A stretch of DNA of 43,428 bases from Deltaproteobacteria bacterium (GTDB lineage Bacteria; Myxococcota_A; UBA796; SXON01), in the NCBI GenBank assembly GCA_947490345.1, contig CANLGL010000047.1, forward strand, positions 1-43,428, read 5' to 3'. Below are positions 15,874 through 22,228 of the stretch, piece by piece. Position 1 is the stretch's first letter, and every line of letters starts with the position of its first letter. The position numbers and the translations under genes are program-made. The notes under the pieces were generated by a model, which was not told where the DNA came from, did no database searches, and saw only the letters and a program-made list of their open reading frames with translations.

Positions 15874-16111
15874 TCAGTGCGGTCCCCATGGCGCTACTTC
15901 GGCGGACACGGCGGCTTGTGGTACACCGAGCACGGTGTGGGGGCCCGCGTTGCTGAACTTCAGTTCCAGCCGGACATCGTGTCGGATCGACTCGACGGAA
16001 GCCTACCACGTCGTGGGTCGCGCCGTTGGCGAGGGCCTCCCGCCACCCCCCGACCACGCCGCGATGCGCTCCCTGCCGATGTTTCAGCGACGCGGCCAGC
16101 GTAAGGCGCAT
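15874..16111 (-). pseudogene. Small ORF interrupted by a +1 frameshift
   Basis: An ATG at 16111, 15 bases after the M24 gene, opens a frame MRLTLAASLKHRQGAHRGVV continuing to THDVV with GC-rich third positions. Near 16001-16005 (GGTAGGCTTCC on the coding strand) this bias moves to a frame one base on. That frame reads ASVESIRHDVRLELKFSNAG and then PHTVLGVPQAAVSAEVAP, stopping at 15874. Removing one G joins the two as DVVASVESIRHDV without a stop, giving about 78 residues. A sequencing error, a recent pseudogene or coincidence are all possible. I recognise no family. The stop abuts the hairpin at 15846-15872. Confidence 0.35.
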
Positions 16112-16126
16112 CGCCCAGACCCGCGC

Positions 16127-16882
16127 TTACGGAAGCGTCCCAACCTCGGCCAGACTGTCGCGACCGAGGATGCGCTTCTGGTCGTCGTGGATGTAGAGCA
16201 TCTCCTCGAAGGCGGCGCTGTGGGTGCCGTCGGTGACGACGGGGCGCAGCGCGAACATGCCATCCATGCGCACCGGGTTGAGGCGGTGGAGGCGATTGCG
16301 GGGCAGGAGCGTGGCGAGGTGGGCCGACCGCGGGAAGCCGGTGGAGTAGACGCCTTCGCGCGGGAGGACCCGATGGCCTACCGCGTTGGCATTCGCGAGC
16401 TTCAGCCGCATGTTTACCGCCCAGGCCGCGGTGACGACGACCGCTTCGCCGCAGGTCTTCCACCGACTGAGGAAGCCGCAAGCCGCGCGGGTGCACTCGC
16501 GGGCCTGCTGGACGATGTACGGCTCCTCAACGCTGCCGAAGACCCGCGTGACGCCGAAGTCGCCATAGGCATCGGCCGTGGCGGGACCAAGATCGATGCT
16601 GACCAGGCTGCCGACCTCGAGCTTCGGCCCGCGGCCGATACGGGGAAGCGGGCCCCGGCGGCCGATCTCGGCGCCGATCTCGACCTCGGGGGTGTGGTAC
16701 CAGGTGGTGAAGCCGCGGTCGCCAAGGCGCGTTTCGGCCAATTCCACGATGTCGCGGGCGTGCATGCCCGCCTCCAGCCGCGCGACAACGTCGGCCACCA
16801 TGCCGATGGCGCGGCGCTGCGCGTCATCGAACGCGGCGATCACCGGGGGAAGCTGGGACGACGACGTCGGGGGAGCGCTCAC
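16127..16882 (-). CDS. M24-family metallopeptidase-like protein, probably degenerate
   Basis: The 251-residue protein has the pita-bread fold of methionine/Xaa-Pro aminopeptidases. An N-terminal helix (FDDAQRRAIGMVADVVARLE) leads to the metal Asp pair SIDLGPATADAYGDFGVT. A His follows in NANAVGHRV, then LNPVRMDGMFALRPVV, and the final Glu in SAAFEEMLYI. In active M24 enzymes the fourth ligand is Glu in an IEP motif; here the position reads ALRP, with Arg. The His loop is also GHRV rather than GHGIG. This suggests altered metal binding or a non-peptidase role. The start ATG lies nine bases beyond the slt stop on the same strand, so the two are probably co-transcribed. Confidence 0.78.
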   Translation of the reverse strand: MSAPPTSSSQLPPVIAAFDDAQRRAIGMVADVVARLEAGMHARDIVELAETRLGDRGFTTWYHTPEVEIGAEIGRRGPLPRIGRGPKLEVGSLVSIDLGPATADAYGDFGVTRVFGSVEEPYIVQQARECTRAACGFLSRWKTCGEAVVVTAAWAVNMRLKLANANAVGHRVLPREGVYSTGFPRSAHLATLLPRNRLHRLNPVRMDGMFALRPVVTDGTHSAAFEEMLYIHDDQKRILGRDSLAEVGTLP

Positions 16883-16891
16883 GCCTGCGGC

Positions 16892-19096
16892 CTATCCTGG
16901 CGAAGCGTCGACGACGATCGCGCTCCAGTCCGGCGCGACCGGACCCTCGCCATACAGCATCCGGTACGTGATCCAGGTGCTGGTGACCCGCTTGACGTAG
17001 TGGCGGGTCTCGCGGAAGGTGATGGTCTCGGCGAAGGTGTCGACGGGGGTGTTGGCCGGGAGGGCGGCCAGCCAGCGGTCGGTATTGCCCGGTCCGGCGT
17101 TGTAGGAGGCCAGCGCCAGGATGGGGTCGGCGCCGTAGTCGTCGAGCAGACTATCCAGGTAGTACCCACCGATAGCGAGGTTGGTGTCGGTGTCCCAGAT
17201 TTGCGTGGAGCTGTAGCTACGCCCCATCTTTTTCGCGACCATCTTCGCGGTGCCGGGCATCAACTGGCTGAGCCCGCAGGCGCCCGCGTGGGACTTGATT
17301 CGGTCGTTGAAGTTGGACTCCTCCCGCACCAGCGCGTGAAATAGGCGAGCGTCCCAACCGAAGCCGCCGGCCGCCTTCTTCACCTCGGGCCACCATTTTT
17401 CTGGGTACGCGACGCGGAGAACCTTGCCGGCGTTGGGGCCGAGGGTCTCCGGCGGATGGGTCTTGAGCCAGCTTCGCAGGCGGTCGTGGCCGACCAGGAA
17501 GTCGCCGGCGCGCGTTTCGAGCAACATCCGCAAGGCGGCCATCGAGCCGTCGACCTCGGTGTCGGGAACCGTCGCCAGCTCGGCCAGGGCCTCGCGAACG
17601 AGACCCACGCGGGCCAGGGCCAGCATCGCCTGGCCGGCGCGCCCCTGGATGAAGCGGTCCGGCACCTGCCAGGGTGCGCTGTCGGGATCGAGCGTCGGGC
17701 GGGTGAGCGCGGCTGCGCGCGCGGGATCGAGTCGCCCAAGCTGCGCGGTGGCGAGGGCGCCGTAGTAGTGCCAGGGCGCCCGTTTCGCCAACGCGTCGAA
17801 GCGGTCGGCGGCGAGCGCTCGCGCGGCGACGTCGCTGGTGAGCTGGTTGTCCTTGGGCCACGCCCGCCACCTCGCCGCCCAGTACGCACACGCCAGGACG
17901 TCGGTGGTGGAGGAGCCCAGCGGAATCCTGGCGCTCACTTCGTCGGCCCAGCGGATCGCCTCGGTGGAGTCGCCCGAGAGCCACGCGCCCCAGGCCAGGC
18001 GCCAGCCGTTCTCGCCGGCGAGGTCGCCCTCCGGGTAGGCGTCCATCCCTTTGGCCCACAAGAGCCGCGCCCCGGGCAGGTCGCCCGACTCCTGCAGCGC
18101 GATGCCGCCGAGGGTGTAGCCGTCGTCAGCCATGCTGTGGGTGGGGAACCACTCCGGGATCTTGCGGTACACCCTCGCGGCGTTGCCAGACTCCTTCTTG
18201 CGTTCGTAGGACTTCCCGGCCAGGTACAGCCCCTTGGCCGCGCGGTCGGGGTCCTTCTCTCGGCAGGCCGTCGCCATCGCATCCAGCACGCCCGCCGCTG
18301 AGGTCACGTTGTTGAGCTTGTTCTGGGCCCGTCCGTATGCGTAGCGGGCGACGCAGGCGTCGTCGGCGAAGCTGTCCAGATCGCCAAGCAAGGCCACCGC
18401 GCCGGCGCTGTCGCCGCGCTCCTGGAGCCGGTCGGCTCGATAGGCGCGGTCCGCGGCCGAGGGCTTGAACCAGCCGGCGATGGAGAGGTCCTCGCCCGAG
18501 CCAGGGTAGTGGCGGTAGATGCGCTCGGCGAAGGGGCGGCCCTCCTTCGACTCCTTGCCGACCCGCTGCAACAGCCACGACAGCGCCCTTTCCGAGCCAG
18601 GCGTGGGGTCCGATCGAGCGGCGAGCGCTTCGTACGCGGCGCGGGCATCTGCGTCGCGACCAGCATCGCGGTAGGCGTCGGCCAGCGCCAGTTGGGCGCG
18701 CACGGCGAGGGGCGTCTCAGCGGTGGTGGCGACCTTCGCGAGCCAGGCCAGCGCGTCTGCGGGTTTGCCCATCCCGCTGAGGACTTCGCCCGTCAAGAGC
18801 GCGACGTACTCTGGCGGGGGCGTCGGTGCGGCCTGGAGCGCTTCCACGAGTAGGGCAGCCTCGTCGGCACGGCCGGCGCGGACGAGCTCCCAGGCGGTGA
18901 CGAACGCGAGGTCGGAGGCGACGTCCGCCGGCAGCCCGCTGCGCTTGACCGCGACGAGCGCGCTGGCCGCGTCCCCGTGCGCGCGCTTGCCGAGCGCGAG
19001 GGTCGCCGCCTCGGGGAGCGGCAGCGCCAGCTCCAGCGCGTTGGGCGCCAAGGTCGCGTAGGGTTCGGCGAGCGCGAGGGCGGCGTAAAGGAGCAT
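16892..19096 (-). CDS. Slt70-like soluble lytic transglycosylase
   Basis: The 734-residue periplasmic enzyme would cleave peptidoglycan, forming 1,6-anhydromuramyl ends. A short hydrophobic start (MLLYAALALAEP) may be the signal peptide. Residues about 30-560 are TPR-like helical repeats rich in Ala/Leu/Asp. The C-terminal SLT domain has the catalytic Glu in ALVREESNFN near residue 592, then GACGLSQLMPGTA, NLAIGGYYLD, ALASYNAGPGN and the end motif FRETRHYVKRV. The layout is helical superhelix plus SLT domain, as in E. coli Slt, but with a much longer helical region. It is divergent from the unknown gene at 19132 and is followed by the M24-like gene. Confidence 0.92.
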   Translation of the reverse strand: MLLYAALALAEPYATLAPNALELALPLPEAATLALGKRAHGDAASALVAVKRSGLPADVASDLAFVTAWELVRAGRADEAALLVEALQAAPTPPPEYVALLTGEVLSGMGKPADALAWLAKVATTAETPLAVRAQLALADAYRDAGRDADARAAYEALAARSDPTPGSERALSWLLQRVGKESKEGRPFAERIYRHYPGSGEDLSIAGWFKPSAADRAYRADRLQERGDSAGAVALLGDLDSFADDACVARYAYGRAQNKLNNVTSAAGVLDAMATACREKDPDRAAKGLYLAGKSYERKKESGNAARVYRKIPEWFPTHSMADDGYTLGGIALQESGDLPGARLLWAKGMDAYPEGDLAGENGWRLAWGAWLSGDSTEAIRWADEVSARIPLGSSTTDVLACAYWAARWRAWPKDNQLTSDVAARALAADRFDALAKRAPWHYYGALATAQLGRLDPARAAALTRPTLDPDSAPWQVPDRFIQGRAGQAMLALARVGLVREALAELATVPDTEVDGSMAALRMLLETRAGDFLVGHDRLRSWLKTHPPETLGPNAGKVLRVAYPEKWWPEVKKAAGGFGWDARLFHALVREESNFNDRIKSHAGACGLSQLMPGTAKMVAKKMGRSYSSTQIWDTDTNLAIGGYYLDSLLDDYGADPILALASYNAGPGNTDRWLAALPANTPVDTFAETITFRETRHYVKRVTSTWITYRMLYGEGPVAPDWSAIVVDASPG

Positions 19097-19131
19097 GGTC
19101 GAGCCGGGCGGGCGCTCAGTCTACCTCGTGA

Positions 19132-19461
19132 ATGAGCGCGCGGCTGTTGACGGGGCAAGAGTGTGGCGCCGGCGATTGGTTCCAGCCCGCTTCGCTCGCC
19201 AGCGAGCACCCGGCCTCGCTCACCGCGGCGGACGTCTCGACGCGCGTGAAGGGTTGGACGCTCAGCTCGACGGTCGGGACTGGGCTTGGCTTCGTCGTCG
19301 AGCGGCTCGCCAAGCAAGAAGACAAGGGTTGCGCACGGCCTGTCTTCTTCGACGTCGCCAGCCGCGAGGTGCTGTACACGGCGCGCTTGTGCGACGATCT
19401 GAGCGGCATGGAGCTCCGCAACCCCCGGCGCCCCGCCGCCCGCCCCTCCCGCGACCCGTGA
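19132..19461 (+). CDS. Hypothetical 109-residue protein
   Basis: This frame shows strong GC-rich third positions and a natural composition (STVGTGLGFVVERLAKQ, PVFFDVASREVLYTARL), whereas the overlapping minus-strand frames are Arg/Ser-rich shadows. The ATG at 19132 follows a 35-base gap from the divergent transglycosylase start. No signal peptide or known domain is apparent. The C-terminus is Pro/Arg-rich (NPRRPAARPSRDP). It may lead the plus-strand group that ends with the M50B peptidase, since the next gene begins 37 bases later. Confidence 0.55.
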   Translation: MSARLLTGQECGAGDWFQPASLASEHPASLTAADVSTRVKGWTLSSTVGTGLGFVVERLAKQEDKGCARPVFFDVASREVLYTARLCDDLSGMELRNPRRPAARPSRDP

Positions 19462-19498
19462 CACCACCCAGCGTCCGGGCTACCGGACCCGGCGGGGA

Positions 19499-19726
19499 AT
19501 GGCGATGGAAACTCCGGAGGCGCCGAAGGTGAGCGGCAAACGCCCGTGGTGGATGTACGCCCTCGGGTGCGGTGCGCTCGTGCTCTGCGCAGGCGCGGCC
19601 AGCCCCTTTCTGATCCTCATCGCGCTGACGGTGCTCGGTGAAAGCCTGGACGCCATGTTCAGCCAGTTGTCCGTCGCGGTCGACTCCGCGGCCGGGACGC
19701 CCCCGCCGGCCACGCCCCCGCAGTAA
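19499..19726 (+). CDS. Small single-span membrane protein
   Basis: The 75-residue product has a basic N-terminal part (VSGKRPWWMYALGCG), a hydrophobic segment at about residues 19-45 (ALVLCAGAASPFLILIALTV), and a short soluble C-terminus ending in Pro/Ala-rich GTPPPATPPQ. ATG at 19499 or 19505 could start it. Its stop is one base before the ATG of the SGNH-PstS fusion gene, so translation is probably coupled. No family is recognised; the neighbour suggests a role as an accessory membrane subunit. Confidence 0.7.
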   Translation: MAMETPEAPKVSGKRPWWMYALGCGALVLCAGAASPFLILIALTVLGESLDAMFSQLSVAVDSAAGTPPPATPPQ

Positions 19727-19727
19727 A

Positions 19728-21494
19728 ATGAGCCCCCGGCGCCGACGCGTACTCATCGCGGCGACCGCGCTCGCCGTCGCGACGCTTCTGGCGGAGGCAG
19801 GCCTGCGTCTGCGCGACCCCGTCTTGCCCAGCCTCGCCGCGGCCTACGCCGTGGACGGCCGGTGGCGCTCCCCGGACATCGGCGCCGCGGGAGGTCTCGC
19901 CCTGGTGCCGCCGCGCCGCTTCGACACCCCCGGCACAGGTGAGCGCGTGACCGTGTGCTTCGCGGGGGACAGCACGTCGGCGACCCTGGACATCCCCGCC
20001 GTCTCCACCTGGTGGTACCGCGTGGCGGTGGGCCTTGCCGCCGGCCGTCCGCTGACGACGATCAACGTCGCAAGCCCCGGCGCGAACGCCGAGGACCTCG
20101 CCGAGGAGCTCGGGGGTGTCCAGGGGGGCTGCGACCTGGCCATCCTCGGCCTCTTTGCGGACGACCTCGAGGATTACGTCGCCTACTCCGTGGATCAACG
20201 CTGGGTGCTCCTCCCCGCCGCCGCGCCGCCGTGGTTGCGGCCGCTGGTAACCGGCTCCTATGTGGCCAATCTGGCCTGGTTCGCGGGCCAGAAAACGCGC
20301 GAGGCCCAGCGTGGGCGGCGCATCGACGAGGCCGGGCTGGCCCGCCTGGACGCGGCGATCCTCGCGGCGTCCCAAGCAGCCATCGCCCTCGGGGCACGAC
20401 CCGGTTTCGTGCTGATCCCCGCCCCGAACCTCGCCGAGTGCAGCGCCGCCGTCGAGCCCAACCACCCCTGCCGCACCCACCCCGACGACCTCGCGGCGAT
20501 GGCTACACGCCTGCAGAGCGCTGGCGCGGCCCACGTTGATCTTCGCGCGCTGTTCGCCGCCGCCCACTTTGCGCTCTCGGCTGAAGATCAGGAGCAGCTC
20601 GAGTCGGGCCGGCTGCGCTGGGGCATCCATGTCGGCTCCGAAGGGCAGGCGACGATCGGGGACGAAGTGCTCCGACAGCTCGGTGCCATCGGGCTCGTGG
20701 ACAGGGTGCTGGCCCCTGAGGGCCTCCCGGAACCGCTCCCGACACCTGTCGCGGATCCGGAAAATGTCTCCACGGCCCGCGAGCGCCCCCCGGTCGCCGC
20801 CGGGGCGCCTGCACTGCGCGTGGCTGGGCCTGACGCGCTCTTCGCGCTGGTGCAGGCCCTCCAGGTCGATGGTGCCCTGTCCCTGTCCCACCTTTCCGCT
20901 CCGGGGGCCGTCGCGCTCACCGCGCTGGTCGAGGGTCGTGCGGACGTGGCGCTGCTGGGGCGCGCGCTTCGCCCCGCCGAGTCCGGGTTCACCGCGACGA
21001 GCTTCGGCTATTCCGGGGTGGCGGTGCTGGTGGCGGAGGAGAATCCGACCGATGCCCGCACCCGCGCCGAACTGCGCGACCTGTTCGTCGGGGACACCAC
21101 CAAGTGGCCCGCTGCGGGCGGGCCTGCCGTGTCGGTGCAGGTGTTGGTGCGCGGGGAGGGGCCCACGATGAAGCTCCTCTCGGAGACGCTCGGGCTCCAG
21201 GGTCGTGAGGTCGCCACGGCGGTGGCGATGGAGCTTCCGCCTTGCTCGCCCGGCACGCTCGCCCCGGCGTCTTTTTCCGAGATCGCCAGGCTCCCCGCCG
21301 GCTGCAGGGCCCTCGCCGTCGAGGGCGTGCTCCCCTCTGCGAGCGAGCTCCGCGCTGGTCGCTATCCGTTGGCCGCACCGCTTATTGTCGCGACACTCGG
21401 CACGCCGTCCGCGGAAGTGCAGCTGCTCATCGATGCGCTCCTCTCTACCGCAGGGCAGGCGCTCGTCTCGATCGACTACGTGGGGCTCAGATGA
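19728..21494 (+). CDS. SGNH-hydrolase-like and PstS-like substrate-binding fusion protein
   Basis: The 588-residue protein starts with a basic n-region and hydrophobic helix (RRRRVLIAATALAVATLL), so it is anchored or secreted. Residues about 70-320 resemble SGNH hydrolases: block I is CFAGDSTSATLDIP with the nucleophile-position Ser near 82, and the C-terminal block is WGIHVGSEGQATIGDEV. The usual Asp of DxxH is replaced by Trp while His is kept. Residues about 362-588 resemble a PstS-type binding protein: ADVALLGRALRPAESG, YSGVAVLVAEENPTD, LRDLFVGDTTKWP, VSVQVLVRGEGPTMK and an end like YPLAAPLIVATLGTPS. ATG at 19728 follows the small membrane protein stop, and the stop overlaps the peptidase start. 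I know no described enzyme with this combination. Confidence 0.8.
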   Translation: MSPRRRRVLIAATALAVATLLAEAGLRLRDPVLPSLAAAYAVDGRWRSPDIGAAGGLALVPPRRFDTPGTGERVTVCFAGDSTSATLDIPAVSTWWYRVAVGLAAGRPLTTINVASPGANAEDLAEELGGVQGGCDLAILGLFADDLEDYVAYSVDQRWVLLPAAAPPWLRPLVTGSYVANLAWFAGQKTREAQRGRRIDEAGLARLDAAILAASQAAIALGARPGFVLIPAPNLAECSAAVEPNHPCRTHPDDLAAMATRLQSAGAAHVDLRALFAAAHFALSAEDQEQLESGRLRWGIHVGSEGQATIGDEVLRQLGAIGLVDRVLAPEGLPEPLPTPVADPENVSTARERPPVAAGAPALRVAGPDALFALVQALQVDGALSLSHLSAPGAVALTALVEGRADVALLGRALRPAESGFTATSFGYSGVAVLVAEENPTDARTRAELRDLFVGDTTKWPAAGGPAVSVQVLVRGEGPTMKLLSETLGLQGREVATAVAMELPPCSPGTLAPASFSEIARLPAGCRALAVEGVLPSASELRAGRYPLAAPLIVATLGTPSAEVQLLIDALLSTAGQALVSIDYVGLR

Positions 21495-22150
21495 AAATGT
21501 CCAGCGCTCTACGTCGCGACCTCGGCACCTTGTTGGTCGCGCTGATGCTGATCTACGCGTGGAACAGCGTGCTTTTGTACCCGCTGAAGCTCGTCGTGGT
21601 GCTCTTTCATGAGCTCGGTCACGCCGCCATGGCGGTCGCGACCGGTGGGAGCGTGGCGAGCCTCTCCGTGGGCGCGGACGAATCGGGGGAGGTCCGCAGC
21701 CTTGGCGGCAGCGCCATCCTCACCTTGAATGCGGGGTATCTCGGTTCCTTGGCGTGGGGGCTCGGGTTTTTGTTGCTGACCCGCCGGCCAGGGCTGTCCC
21801 GAGTCGCGGCCGCGGCGCTGGCGGCGCTCCTGGTCTTCGTGGCCGCGGTGTGGGCGCGGCCGGTCTTTTCGTTCGGCTTTGTGTGGGTGCTCGTCACCGC
21901 CGCTGGCTTCGGCGTTTTGGCACGCTTCGCAAACGACACGGTCGCGACGCTCACCTTGCGGGTGCTGGGGCTCTTCTCGGTGCTCTATGCCGTCGGCGAC
22001 ATCGTGGACGACGTGCTCTTGCGCCCCGGGGCGCCCTCGGATGCGGCGTTTTTGGCCGAGCGCACCGGCGTGCCCGCGCTGGTCTGGGGCCTCGGCTGGA
22101 CCGGGGTGTCGCTCGCGGCCGTGTGGGCGACACTCTGGCGGCGCGATTGA
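21491..22150 (+). CDS. M50B-type membrane zinc peptidase
   Basis: This 219-residue polytopic membrane protein carries the zinc motif HELGHA in LVVVLFHELGHAAMAVATGG, inside or next to a hydrophobic segment, and the family-typical ILTLNAGYLGSLAWGLGFLL. At least five further hydrophobic segments follow. It matches the M50B-like (PF13398-type) group, related to site-2 proteases, whose substrates are mostly unknown. The ATG at 21491 overlaps the stop of the fusion gene, which excludes the longer open frame starting at 21242. The tight coupling implies a shared function with the SGNH-PstS protein. It converges with the kinase gene ending at 22229. Confidence 0.85.
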   Translation: MKMSSALRRDLGTLLVALMLIYAWNSVLLYPLKLVVVLFHELGHAAMAVATGGSVASLSVGADESGEVRSLGGSAILTLNAGYLGSLAWGLGFLLLTRRPGLSRVAAAALAALLVFVAAVWARPVFSFGFVWVLVTAAGFGVLARFANDTVATLTLRVLGLFSVLYAVGDIVDDVLLRPGAPSDAAFLAERTGVPALVWGLGWTGVSLAAVWATLWRRD

Positions 22151-22228
22151 GAGCTTGTGGGCGATGCGCCTGGCGCTGGCCGCGTTTCCGGGAAAAAGTC
22201 CGCGCGCGCATCGCGGCGCCGAGGCGCC

